Shown in pieces: positions 52,101 through 60,731 of a stretch of 64,000 nucleotides of DNA. The translations under genes and the position numbers were made by a program. Source of the stretch: CAVXYG01 sp963706835 (GTDB lineage: Bacteria > Actinomycetota > Actinomycetes > S36-B12 > GCA-2699445); the NCBI GenBank assembly GCA_963706835.1, contig CAVPOB010000036.1, forward strand, positions 1 through 64,000, in the 5' to 3' direction. Numbering within the stretch: position 1 is the stretch's first letter; every line of letters begins with the position of its first letter. The notes below the pieces were generated by a model that was not told where the DNA came from, searched no databases, and saw only the letters and a program-made list of their open reading frames with translations.

Positions 52101-55100
52101 GTGGCGGGCCGCCCAGCGGCGCGGTGAGCACGCCGAATACGAACAGCGCCGTGTAGCGCTCGGCTGCCGGGGCCCCGGCGGGATGCTCGCCCCAGCCGCC
52201 GACCGCGGTCAGGCCGTACTCGCTGAACCGCAGCTGCAGCATGCCGAGGTAGTCGGCGCCGTGCTTGCGCAGGCCGCCGCTGAGTTGTAGGCCGCTGCCG
52301 TCGTAGGCGATGGCGAGGCCGGCCAGCGCGAGCTCGAGCCGCTTGTCGTCCAGGTGGTACAGGATCCCGAGGTCATCCACCCCGACCGCGAGCCCGGCCA
52401 GTTCCAGGCCGCCGTCGAACAGCACCCCGATGGTGTCGATGCTGCTGTCGAGATCCTCCACCACCAGCCCGAACTGATCGACGTACAGCGGCCCGAAGGA
52501 GCGCTGCACCGGGATCCACCAGGGCGGATCGCCGAGGCCCACGTGCACTTCGAAGCCGCTGGTGGTCACCTCGATCTCCAGGTCGAAGCCGGCGGCCAAC
52601 TGCTCGTCATCGCCGGCGGCGCTCGGCTCCTCGGCCTGGCTGAGCATCTTCTGCGCGACCGGGTTGCCGCCGTTGTCGCCGGTCCCCAGCGGGATCGACA
52701 GCTTGCGCACCGCCAGCCGCATGCCGCCCGAGGCGGTGGTCCACCCGGTGATCCCACCGCCGCCGTCCAGCGTCACCCGGCCGTCATAGGTGCCGAACAG
52801 CCCCACGGCCGCCACCCCGATCGGGTCCTCCAGCAGGGCGCCCTGGCCGGCGCCGGTCAGCCGCAGGCCCAGCTCGTCGATCTCGATGCGCGGCGTGCAG
52901 CGCACGGTACTGGCGATGTCGGCACCGATGGGGTGAGAGACCAGGAAGATGGCGATCCCCCGGTCGGTGCCATCGGCGAAGTCGCCCCGATAGCCGTCCA
53001 GCGCCAGTCCGATATCGCTGCCGTCGGCCAGGGTGAGCGCCTCGTCGAACGCCAACCGCAGGCCGTACCAGCGGCGGCCGGCATCATTGCTGGCCTCCGG
53101 CGTGATCGACAGCGGGCCGAGGCTGTCGCCGAAGGCGGCACCGGAGACCGCCCCGACCAGTTGGGCGCCGACCGCGAGCAGCGTGCCCGGCAGCGCATCG
53201 AGGTTGCTGAAGACGTCCGGACGAAGCACGTACTTGCCGCCGACGACGTCGACCACATCGGCGGCATCCAGGGCGCTGCCGAGCAGTTGCGGCGTGCCGA
53301 GCAACGAGTCGTCCAGCAGGTCCTGCACCGCATCAGCGGCCAGGACGAGGTCGCCGACCAGTGGCAGCACGACGCCCAGCGCGACCTCGGCCACACAGCC
53401 GGCGGTGTCTGCCTCGGGGGTGCGGTCGGCCTTGAGGCAGACCAGTGCCGGGCTGAGGCCGGTGAGCGGCAGTCCGGCCGCCAGCGCCTTGCGGGTGGTC
53501 GCAGCGGGGGTGCCGTTCCAGAGCCCGATGAGGAGCCGGTCGGCACCGGGCGCCAGGTCACCGACCTCCAGGTGCACGAACGGGAGCAGCACCACGGGGT
53601 CGGTGCCGAGCAGCGTGGCCGTGGTGACCTCGATCGACACTTCGGCGCCGGTGACCCCGCTGAGCCCGACGCAGGCCGCCCCGCCGATCGACAGCCCGGC
53701 CACCGGTGCCACCGGATCGATCCTGACGCAGACCTGCGGGCTGGTCCCCAGCAGGACTTCGATGTCCACGCCGCCGACCGGCTCGATCGCGATCGTCGAT
53801 GTCGCGGCGGTGACGGTCACCGCAGTGACGCCGACGGCGCCCAACAGGTCATCGAGCGCGCTGAGCAGTGAGGGGACCGCCGTGGCCTCGCGCAGGCGGG
53901 CGGCCGGATCGGTTGCCAGGGCCTGCAGCTTCGCGCCGTCGAAGTCCCCGGCGGTCCGCACGGCCAGGGCGTCGCCGAGCGCGCCGATCGCGGGCACTGC
54001 ATCGGCGGCGGCATCGAGCACGAAGGGCAGCACCTGCTGCACTGCGGCGGCTGCCGCAGCATTGGCGATCGCGGTCAACGTTCCCCAGCCGGAGGCGGGC
54101 AGCAGCGGCAGCGTGATGGCCGTACCGCCCGTCGGCGTCACCGAGATGGCCAGGGTGGGGTCGGCGCCGCTGGCCCCGATTGCCACCCCAGCGTCATCGA
54201 GTCCGGTGACCGGCCCCAGCCGGACGTCCAGCGCGACGGCCGGTGCGAGGTCGAGGTCATCGCCCAGCAGGACCCCGACGCTGCCGCCGACTCCACCGGT
54301 CCCGGCCGCTCGTGCCGGCGCGTCCACCACCAGCCGGGCCCGGCCATCGGGCGCGGCGTCCGCGCGCAGGGTGAGTCCGCCCGGCAGTGCCAACGTTCCA
54401 CCGGATGGTGCCTGGCCCGCGATCCCGGCGAAGGCATCGACGAGGGCCTGCAACCGGATCGGCTCCAGCCGCCGCGCAGTGCCGCCGCCGAGGGCGACGG
54501 CCGAGGCCAGCCAACCGCCCGGGTCGGCCAGCAGTCCGGCACAGGATCGCACCGGGAGCGGAGCGCCGGATGGTGCCAGCAGGCCAAGGACGTCCAGCAG
54601 CGGGTCGACGATGGTGGGCGCCTCCTCGTGCGCCCAGGTGAGGGCGTGCCGCAGCAGTTCGCCGGGTAGTACCGCGGCCGCGAACTCGCCCAGTGCCGAC
54701 AGGTCGGGCGTCGGCAGCAGAGCGATGGTTGCCGGCAGCGCTCCCAGCTGATCCTGCGGCAGGGTGATCGCCAGCGAGACCGGACCGGCGGCGTCGGTGT
54801 CGAGTCCCAGCTGCAGCCGCGGCCGGCCTACCGGACCGAGCTCGACCGGGCTGACCAGCCCGAGACTGCCCTGCACCCGTCCAGCGGCGTCGACGGTCAC
54901 GGCGGTGTCCAGCGCGATGCCCTTCGCCACGGTCACCGGGCTGAGTGTCCGCAGCCGCAGCGACCACGACGGCAGCGCCCCGAGGATCGCCACTTCGACG
55001 TCGGACGAGGCAGTGAGCACGAGGCCGTCGGCGGTCCGGCTGCCGCCGGCGAACCCGGCCAGGGCGTCCAAGAAGGCGTTGAGCCGGGCGGTGTCTGCGC

Positions 55101-58100
55101 GGAGGTCGGCCAGCAGCGCGGCCGGATCGGTCAGCAGTTGCGTCACGCCATCGGTGACGAACTCCAGGCGGCCGCTGGTGTCGAGCTCGGCAACGTCGAG
55201 GGCGGTCAGCAGATCGGTGAGCCGGCGCAGCGCACCGGTCGCGGGGACGGTTCCCAGCGATGCGGCGACCAGTCCCAGCAGCATCCGCGCCTCGGGCAGC
55301 GCCCCGGACGCCCCGCTGACCCCGTCGGCCAGGCTGCCGGCGGTGCTGCTGTCGATGACCCAGCGCTCATGCCACCGGCCCAGCACGCTGACATCGTGCA
55401 GGGTGATCGCGCCGCTGATGCGCGGGGCTGCCGTCGCCGCGGCCGGCACCGGTTCGCCGAGCTCCACGCTGAGGTCGACCGACACGCGGCGAACCCGGGG
55501 GTCCTGGCGCTCGCCGAGGCCGGTGCTCGGTGGCGCGACGAGCCACCCGTCGGTGCGGCTGATGTCGGCGTGCAATCGCAGGGCCGGCACCGCGCGGTGG
55601 TCCGCTGCGCCGCCGCTGACTTCGACGAGATGGATGTCGGCGCGCACGTCGGCATCGACCCGCACGGCCCCGGCTGCGGTCGCGCTGTCCTTCAGCCGGG
55701 TGCGCGCCCCGAGGCCGAGGTGCTTCGGCAGCCCGCGTCCGGCCGGAGGAGCAGCGAGCGCGGCAATCCCCCGTCCGATGATCTCGGTGAGCGCCCCGTC
55801 GATGTCGGCGGTGGCCAGCGCGCCCACCACGCAGTGGCCGGTGACCCCGGGCGCGAGTCCCGGCGCGGTCGTGGGGGCGGTGTAATCGGCGAACGGGAAC
55901 GGGACATGGCGGCGCAGGGTGTCGGGGCCCTGCTGCTCGGTGACGATGCCGTCCAGCGCCGCGGTGACCGTCTCCAACAGCCCGGTCGCGGGGACGGCGA
56001 CACCGGTCCGGGCGCGCAACCGCTGCAGGACCCGCAGCGCATGGCGGATGTCATCGTCGGCCAGCCATGCCAGCGGCGCGCTGCTGTGGGGCGTGCCGAC
56101 GGTCACCACATCAGTGAGCAGTCCGGGCGTCGCGGCCACTCGGCGGGCGGCGTGGCCGGACGTGCCATGGGCGATGAGGGCGACGGGTCCGCCCACCGCG
56201 TTGCGCACCGCCGTCACCGCCGCGAGCAGCCGTGCGGTCAGACCGTCCAGGCCGTCGGGCTCAGCGGCACTGACGGCATCGGACCGCGGCGGCAGCAGGA
56301 CATGCCAGGGGCCGTCACCGGTGACGTGATCGAAGGCGAACGTCGCGGCGTCGCGGCCCGGCTCGCGCAGGTCGATGACCTTGGCCGGGTCGGCATCCGG
56401 CCAGCCGACCGCCCATGGCAGGGGAGCGCTGACGAAGACCCGCCGGCCGGCGGCGGGCAGCCCGGGCAGGTTCGCCGCCAGGTCGAGCGCGCCGGGTTCG
56501 GCCAGGTGCGTGGTGGCTGCGAGGTCGATGCGCTGCCAGCCGGTGACCACCTGGGCGGCGCCGGGCACGAGGCCATCGGTGCCGGCGAGCCGATCATGGA
56601 GCAGTCGCAGCGCGGCACCCAGATCCGCGTCGACGACCTCGGCCAGCTCCGGCGCGACGGCCGTCGCGCGAGCCAGCAGTTCGGCGAGGCGTTCGGGCTG
56701 CAGGGCATCAGCGCCGGCGTCGAGCGCCTCGGTGAGTTGCGGCGGCAGGACGCCGCGGGGGATCCCGCCCGCACCTTCCGGGGGACCGTCCGGGTCCAAC
56801 CAGGCCAGCAGTTCCGGCAGGTCGTTCGCGCCGGTCGATAGCGCCCACGGGTCGGCGTGGGTGCCGCGGCCGCTGACTGCTCCACCCGCAGTGGCGGCGA
56901 AGAAGCCGCGCCACTGCGCCTGCCCCTGCAGCTGCGCCATGAGCGTGGGCAGGTCGGCCAGGCTGAACCCGGGCACATTGGGCAGGCCGGGCAGGAGTCC
57001 GAGCAGCGGCCCCAACCGCCACCAGCTCGTCCCGCCGCCGGAGAACCATGCGCCGAACAGGTCGCCCAGCGCCATGACGACCGGCCCGGACAGCGTCGTG
57101 ATGTCGAAGTCCGCGTCGATGTCGAGATCGGGGATGGCCACCACTCCGGTGCCGGTGACGACGGTGCCGCCGGTGATGCGGGCCATCGGCTCCGGGTCGC
57201 CGCCGCGGCACCAGCGCACGCCGAAGTCGACCCGCTCCGCCTGCACGATCAGATCCCCGGTGTCGAAGGTGAGATCGTCGCCCAGCGTGATCGCCAGGGT
57301 GTGGCAGCGGGCCACATCGAGGCTCACCGATCCGCTGCAGTCCGGCAGCGCCGGGAGGGTCGCATCCAGCAGCTCGGCGCGCAGTTCGACGGCGAGCCGG
57401 GCATCGGAGGCGATATCGGTCCCGACCTTGGCCGCGGCCCCGAGCAGCAGGCGCATGCCGCCGCCCGAATCGGTGCGGGACCACACCAGCAGATCGACGC
57501 CGGCCGTGGTGTCGGTGGCCACCGGCACCCGCCATGGGTCGGCCGCCGAGCCGGTCCCGGTCACGGCAGGTGCACCAGCCGCGCCCACCAGCACGGCCAC
57601 CTGCCCCAGCAACTGCGACCAGGCGCCCGGCACGGCCAAGACGCGCGCGTGGTAGCAGCACAGTTCCCGCAGCGGGTCGATGAGCAGTCTGCCCGGCTCG
57701 GCCAACTGCGGCGTCCAGCCGGCGGCGATCGGGGCGCGCAGGCCGAGCAGCGATGCCAGGGCAAGGGCCTGCGGCGACCCGTCGAGCAGGTCGGTGAGCG
57801 TCTGCATCAGGTTGGACAGGGAGTCCGACGCCGTGGTGGCCAGTGCACCCATCACAGCGTCGGCGTCGGTGAGGTCCAGGGTCGCGAAGGTCGAGGTGTC
57901 CAGCACCACGTCGCGCGCCGTGAGGATCGGCACGAGCGCACGGTCGCTGCCCATCGCGACGCCACCGTCCAGCGAGCCGATCTGCAGCGCGTGGCCATCG
58001 CGATCGGGCGTGTCCACCAGGGCTGCGCCCCCCGCCCCGGTCACCCGCACCATCGCGCGCAGATCGGGCATTCCCGTGATCGTTGTCGGGGTGGCGAGGC

Positions 58101-59175
58101 TGACGCGCAGCAACTCGGCCTCGGCGACGAGGTCGGCGTTGGCCGTGCCGCCGGGCGCTCGGCCCCGGCCTCGCAGGCCGACCCGGACCCGCGGCGCGCC
58201 GGTGGCGGGATCGGCATCGCCGGTGACGGTGCAGCAGATGGCGGCAGCCGCGGTATCCACGAAGCACAGCTCGCCCGCCGTCGGCACGGTGGCTCCCACG
58301 AGACCGGCCAGTTCGCCGAGCCAGGCATTGCGCGCGGAGGCCTCCGCAACGACCGTTCGCAGCCACCCCTTCAGGGCGGTCTCCGGGTCGCTGCCGGTCA
58401 ACTGGGCCAGCGGCAGGCTCGGGATGGCGCCGGCCGGGCCGAGGCCGAGCAGTGCAAACAGGTGGGCGAGTTCGGGGGCGCTGCCGGCACGCGCTCGCAG
58501 GGCCGCCAGCAGCAGCCGGACCGCCTCGGCGTCGAGGTTGGTGGCGAGATCGCGCAGATCGAGGTCCTCCGGCGTCTCGGAGGCGGTGAACGCCAGGCCC
58601 CGCACCACGACGCTGAGTGCCGCGGGCGGATCGGCGCCGGGGTCGGTCTCGATCGTGGCCTTCAGCGAGATGCCGGAAACCGTGAGCCCGTCCGCACTGA
58701 CCAGCGGCCCGGGCTCCCCGGCGATCGAGGCGCTGATCGCCACCGCCCCATCAGGCCCGCCGACCATCGGGGTGATCCCACTGCTGTCCACTTCGAGCAG
58801 CGGCACCCGGACGCTTGCCGAGGCAACCACGCCATCGGCTGCCCGGCCGACCCGGCCGGCGACGCCGAGCCGGACGGTCGAGGGACTCACCGCTTCGACC
58901 AAGACGTACAGACCGCCGGGCCCCTCCTCGACCAGTGGGAGCCACGTCTCCCCGGCGGGCACGTCCGGCAGGTCGGGGTCGGCGTCGGTGCCCAGGACTC
59001 CGGCCAGCAGCCCCAGCAGGGCGTCGCGTTGCTCGGCGTTGGTGAGCATGCCCGTGAGGTGCTCCTCCGGGCGGGCGAGGAAGTCGAAGTTCCATCCCAG
59101 GCCGTCCCCGTCCTGCTGCAGCACGCCCAGCGCTGTTCCGAGTTCTGCCAACTCCGGCGCGACGTCGATGCTCAC
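49099..59175 (-). CDS. Giant 3,358-aa protein with DUF6603-like region
   Basis: One uninterrupted frame of 10 kb from GTG 59175 (AGGAGGT just upstream, GTGA overlap with the gene before). Residues ~1-980 and ~1150-2100 are repeated beta-rich units of Gly/Ala/Leu/Asp-rich sequence (e.g. LDLRDLATNLDAEAVRLLLA). Near ~990-1030 a hydrolase-like patch reads GPVALIAHGTSGHAARR without a canonical GxSxG. Residues ~2165-2670 resemble DUF6603: GLELAGLAVGVDDLGILYHL, PPFFVTAIGAGFGINRRLVL, and an amphipathic repeat series ending GATGA. The last ~690 residues are Arg/Pro/Val-rich with beta strands. No signal peptide or membrane helix. It may form a large filament, shell or scaffold; function unknown. Confidence 0.85.
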   Translation of the reverse strand: MSIDVAPELAELGTALGVLQQDGDGLGWNFDFLARPEEHLTGMLTNAEQRDALLGLLAGVLGTDADPDLPDVPAGETWLPLVEEGPGGLYVLVEAVSPSTVRLGVAGRVGRAADGVVASASVRVPLLEVDSSGITPMVGGPDGAVAISASIAGEPGPLVSADGLTVSGISLKATIETDPGADPPAALSVVVRGLAFTASETPEDLDLRDLATNLDAEAVRLLLAALRARAGSAPELAHLFALLGLGPAGAIPSLPLAQLTGSDPETALKGWLRTVVAEASARNAWLGELAGLVGATVPTAGELCFVDTAAAAICCTVTGDADPATGAPRVRVGLRGRGRAPGGTANADLVAEAELLRVSLATPTTITGMPDLRAMVRVTGAGGAALVDTPDRDGHALQIGSLDGGVAMGSDRALVPILTARDVVLDTSTFATLDLTDADAVMGALATTASDSLSNLMQTLTDLLDGSPQALALASLLGLRAPIAAGWTPQLAEPGRLLIDPLRELCCYHARVLAVPGAWSQLLGQVAVLVGAAGAPAVTGTGSAADPWRVPVATDTTAGVDLLVWSRTDSGGGMRLLLGAAAKVGTDIASDARLAVELRAELLDATLPALPDCSGSVSLDVARCHTLAITLGDDLTFDTGDLIVQAERVDFGVRWCRGGDPEPMARITGGTVVTGTGVVAIPDLDIDADFDITTLSGPVVMALGDLFGAWFSGGGTSWWRLGPLLGLLPGLPNVPGFSLADLPTLMAQLQGQAQWRGFFAATAGGAVSGRGTHADPWALSTGANDLPELLAWLDPDGPPEGAGGIPRGVLPPQLTEALDAGADALQPERLAELLARATAVAPELAEVVDADLGAALRLLHDRLAGTDGLVPGAAQVVTGWQRIDLAATTHLAEPGALDLAANLPGLPAAGRRVFVSAPLPWAVGWPDADPAKVIDLREPGRDAATFAFDHVTGDGPWHVLLPPRSDAVSAAEPDGLDGLTARLLAAVTAVRNAVGGPVALIAHGTSGHAARRVAATPGLLTDVVTVGTPHSSAPLAWLADDDIRHALRVLQRLRARTGVAVPATGLLETVTAALDGIVTEQQGPDTLRRHVPFPFADYTAPTTAPGLAPGVTGHCVVGALATADIDGALTEIIGRGIAALAAPPAGRGLPKHLGLGARTRLKDSATAAGAVRVDADVRADIHLVEVSGGAADHRAVPALRLHADISRTDGWLVAPPSTGLGERQDPRVRRVSVDLSVELGEPVPAAATAAPRISGAITLHDVSVLGRWHERWVIDSSTAGSLADGVSGASGALPEARMLLGLVAASLGTVPATGALRRLTDLLTALDVAELDTSGRLEFVTDGVTQLLTDPAALLADLRADTARLNAFLDALAGFAGGSRTADGLVLTASSDVEVAILGALPSWSLRLRTLSPVTVAKGIALDTAVTVDAAGRVQGSLGLVSPVELGPVGRPRLQLGLDTDAAGPVSLAITLPQDQLGALPATIALLPTPDLSALGEFAAAVLPGELLRHALTWAHEEAPTIVDPLLDVLGLLAPSGAPLPVRSCAGLLADPGGWLASAVALGGGTARRLEPIRLQALVDAFAGIAGQAPSGGTLALPGGLTLRADAAPDGRARLVVDAPARAAGTGGVGGSVGVLLGDDLDLAPAVALDVRLGPVTGLDDAGVAIGASGADPTLAISVTPTGGTAITLPLLPASGWGTLTAIANAAAAAAVQQVLPFVLDAAADAVPAIGALGDALAVRTAGDFDGAKLQALATDPAARLREATAVPSLLSALDDLLGAVGVTAVTVTAATSTIAIEPVGGVDIEVLLGTSPQVCVRIDPVAPVAGLSIGGAACVGLSGVTGAEVSIEVTTATLLGTDPVVLLPFVHLEVGDLAPGADRLLIGLWNGTPAATTRKALAAGLPLTGLSPALVCLKADRTPEADTAGCVAEVALGVVLPLVGDLVLAADAVQDLLDDSLLGTPQLLGSALDAADVVDVVGGKYVLRPDVFSNLDALPGTLLAVGAQLVGAVSGAAFGDSLGPLSITPEASNDAGRRWYGLRLAFDEALTLADGSDIGLALDGYRGDFADGTDRGIAIFLVSHPIGADIASTVRCTPRIEIDELGLRLTGAGQGALLEDPIGVAAVGLFGTYDGRVTLDGGGGITGWTTASGGMRLAVRKLSIPLGTGDNGGNPVAQKMLSQAEEPSAAGDDEQLAAGFDLEIEVTTSGFEVHVGLGDPPWWIPVQRSFGPLYVDQFGLVVEDLDSSIDTIGVLFDGGLELAGLAVGVDDLGILYHLDDKRLELALAGLAIAYDGSGLQLSGGLRKHGADYLGMLQLRFSEYGLTAVGGWGEHPAGAPAAERYTALFVFGVLTAPLGGPPPFFVTAIGAGFGINRRLVLPARIEDVPTFPLVDAMRSDSTLAQNPMGALNKLADTFPPHRGTFWFAAGVRFTSFVLVESVAVLGVEVGDGLEVSVLGLSQMVLPDPSLPMASVELALRARFSTREGVLAIQAQLTDNSWLISESCRLTGGFAFVVWFRTGQFVLTLGGYHPRFPKPADFPDVPRLGFHWSVSDTITIKGGLYFALTSSAVMVGGSLEASYRTSWAWAAFEMGAHALVMWDPFHYDFEVYIRVSAGVRIRICVPLLGCATIGFSFSIGARVHIVGPEFRGTAELDLDVVTITVRFGATGAENPDQGLEWEEFRRRYLTDGDAMTGLEMSLGEGRYVESGAPASAADEAVDGPWDVLPEFVVLMTSTVASNHFNGAAVLGLDAIDLGPMRIAGADNELTVSLHEEGPNGDEVETDEQVIIEYRIGSLPEAVWRTYDEAGDAPPAANLVKAITGARLIVRSKVLDRTGDIPVDQVDVGELVHPLPLRQQLRWRGALDRHRARAEELVAWANLQAAGSAVARLLNEGRLTAVSDTGGRWRLALAAGPGTGGAIDDAALAEHRSDAVVSGDVPAQARTARSVPLTGRAAPPRVRSLASGMRREVGEPVPVSRARIPAPPVASEPRLAPRLEAVLHEVAVPRDTAPATSAARVGAGLPRLAPPSLASVREAGRSSIGAHLRTVAPPVTEEIGARAGSRAATGIAGDRHEWSATDARLAPSRLRALHLLEHDVLLDGVEVPTGRVYVWRVPDSSRDSRRERPTVAVTGDSPVRVVALDRAGRVLADSTTTEGRTQLPQGTSRVAVAGVAGGPIGIAGWHAGTRLARVSAHTLLAPGAVVRSEAASSRRGGRTATTGLVSPADVVPERGTVSTTLPRSTRTIVVGLEPLAAAATPDGFSLSLAGAARADDDPVIVREGERIYGVFRIAADDGAQQVTAHVVTDKRWHLAAVVGSPDDVPVVAAWLGRGGLAETLHGLAGAAGGSSQVHWSEPRRRDDS

Positions 59176-59876
59176 GGGCCACCTCCTCCGCGCCGCACCT
59201 TGGGCTCGGCCTGCAGCACGATGCCGAGCACCTCGTGCTGCGCGACGAGGGCCGCCGCCTGCAGTGGCGCGCCCCGCTCGTCGGAGCCCGCGGCCCCGGC
59301 AATCTCGGCTACCACCGCGACCAGTGCCCCCCAGGCGGCGGCGATCACGGCATCGCCCCACCGCAGCACCAATCCGGCCGGCCCCTCCGGCGCCCGCGGC
59401 GTGACGGCCAGCAACCCGGTGATCTCCTGCGGCGTCCCGATCGCCAGCGGCACGACGAGCTCGGTCGGTTCGGTGTCATCGGTCTGCAGGACGATGGCGA
59501 TGAGCACCATGCCGGTGCGGATGGTGACCCGCGTGCGGGCGAGGTGCACCACCGCCTCATCACCGGCCTCGGCCCACACCAGTCGTTCGTGCTGCTCGGT
59601 CAGGGCACGGCGCACCAGCGCCTCGAGCTTGTCGGCCGGCACCTCGATCGGCTGCAGTACCGCCCCGGCCGGTATCTCTCGGAAGCCCCGGGGGTCGATG
59701 CGCTGCGGGCGCTCCAGCAGATCCTCGATGTCGCGGCGCGGACCCGGACGCGGTCGATGGCGGACGCCGAGCCCGGGTGGCTCAACCGGGGAACCCGGCA
59801 GGCGGCCCACTGCCCCCGGACGAAGGGGTTGCTCCCGGTCGTCCCCGCGATCCCGCCCGCTCCCGCGTTGTCCCAC
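59172..59876 (-). CDS. 234-aa first protein of the giant operon
   Basis: GTG 59876 is preceded by GAAGGA, spaced four bases. The N-terminal ~60 residues are Arg/Pro-rich and disordered. The rest is a soluble alpha/beta domain: AGAVLQPIEVPADKLEALV, RRALTEQHERLVWAEAGDEA, VTIRTGMVLIAIVLQTDDTE, PTELVVPLAIGTPQEITGLL and VIAAAWGALVAVVAEIAG. The ending is basic and Gly-rich. No family recognised. It overlaps the giant gene by 4 bp (GTGA). As the leading gene it may be a regulator, chaperone or minor subunit; only its place in the operon is clear. Confidence 0.75.
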   Translation of the reverse strand: MGQRGSGRDRGDDREQPLRPGAVGRLPGSPVEPPGLGVRHRPRPGPRRDIEDLLERPQRIDPRGFREIPAGAVLQPIEVPADKLEALVRRALTEQHERLVWAEAGDEAVVHLARTRVTIRTGMVLIAIVLQTDDTEPTELVVPLAIGTPQEITGLLAVTPRAPEGPAGLVLRWGDAVIAAAWGALVAVVAEIAGAAGSDERGAPLQAAALVAQHEVLGIVLQAEPKVRRGGGGP

Positions 59877-60210
59877 CTATTCCTTCACCGCCAGACCACT
59901 CGCTTGCGCTCAACAGCCTTACAGCGGGCGAGGACGGCATGCAACGGTTGGCGCAGTCAATGTGCCGGTGGCCGCAGCGGCGACGCCCACGAACCATGCC
60001 GAGCCGGTCCGATGCGAGGTGGTGCGCAGACCTGCCGGATCACTGCTCGTCCACGACCCGCGGGAAGATCGCGTGCGCGTGACGGACGCGGCGTCGGCCC
60101 GCCCGGCGTGGGTGGGCACGACCGTCAGGCTGCCTCCCGAACCGTTGGTTGGGGCGCGGGAGGCTGACGGCCGCACCAGGACCGCCGGCGCCAGGACCGG
60201 CGGGGAGGGT
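59877..60210. other. Upstream region of the giant operon; no gene
   Basis: About 330 bases before the operon. A TTGACT on the minus strand (near 59962) could be a -35 box, but no partner -10 at 16-18 bases is convincing. Frames here are Arg/Pro-rich shadows. The region blends into the repeats to its right. Confidence 0.35.
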
Positions 60211-60289
60211 GGGCGCTGACGCCAGAACCGCCGCGGCAGGGTTTGGGCCGCTGACGCCAGGACCGCCGCGGCAGGGTTTGGGCCGCTGA
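60211..60289. repeat. 34/35-bp tandem repeats
   Basis: GGGCGCTGACGCCAG... units at 60211-60244 and 60245-60279 share CCGCCGCGGCAGGGTTT, with a partial third copy (60280-60289) and a decayed one before (60185-60210). GC-rich; CCGCCGCGG could fold back on itself. They lie in the divergent gap between the giant operon and the APC transporter. Confidence 0.75.
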
Positions 60290-60371
60290 GCGCCGTCGTG
60301 GCTGTGGCGGGCCCCAGGTCGGCGGGTGGATTGAGCTGGCCGTCGGGGCCCGGCGGCACCCCCGGTGCCCG

Positions 60372-60450
60372 GGTTCAGCCGCGTGGCCCACCGGGTTCGG
60401 CCGCGTGGGCGGGCTCGGCAATGTGGCGGGCGGGCTCGGCCGCGTGGGGG
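60372..60450. repeat. Degenerate ~20-bp repeats (GGxTCGGCCGCGTGGxC)
   Basis: Four imperfect units of 18-22 bp with the core TTCGGCCGCGTGGGC (first copies GGTTCAGCCGCGTGGCC and GGGTTCGGCCGCGTGGG). They follow the 34-bp repeats and precede the hairpin array. Function unknown. Confidence 0.6.
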
Positions 60451-60480
60451 GAACGTCTGCACGTGGAGTTGGGTTTGGAA

Positions 60481-60690
60481 CGTCCAGGTGTGCGGGGTAG
60501 GTCTGCACCCGGATCGGGGGTTTGCACCCGGCGCGGGGGCGGAATGTCCGATATGCGGGGCAGAACTGCACCCGGTTCGGGGGTTTGCACCCGGCGCGGG
60601 GGCGGAACCGGCCGACTCGGGCCCCAGAACCCCCCGTCCCGGGTGCAAACCCCCGTAGCGGGTGCACGGTTGCGGCCCCGGAGGCGCAGA
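60481..60690. repeat. Array of ~63-bp hairpin-forming repeats (locus 2, inverted)
   Basis: Units 60481-60544 and 60545-60607 are reverse complements of the 63-bp units at 39.6 kb (core CGGGGGTTTGCACCCGG). Unit 60608-60666 matches the flanking unit 39541-39598 inverted, and the homology continues as TGCGGCCCCGGAGGC to ~60690. Thus locus 2 is a mirror image of locus 1, about 20.5 kb away, with the HET-C operon between them. It lies just upstream of the APC transporter start. Confidence 0.9.
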
Positions 60691-60731
60691 ACCGTCGGGC
60701 ACAGTGGAATCGTGTAGGGAGGATCGACGGC

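Noticed and set aside
40163..59876. Phage tail, type VI secretion or extracellular contractile injection cluster
   Set aside because: No sheath, tube, spike, baseplate, LysM or AAA+ ATPase motifs are readable in any product, so a contractile machine cannot be supported.
56857..60219. Long plus-strand open frame (over 1,100 codons) opposite the giant gene
   Set aside because: Composition is Arg/Gly/His/Gln-rich, with no motif and no ribosome site. It is a GC-driven shadow of the minus-strand frame.
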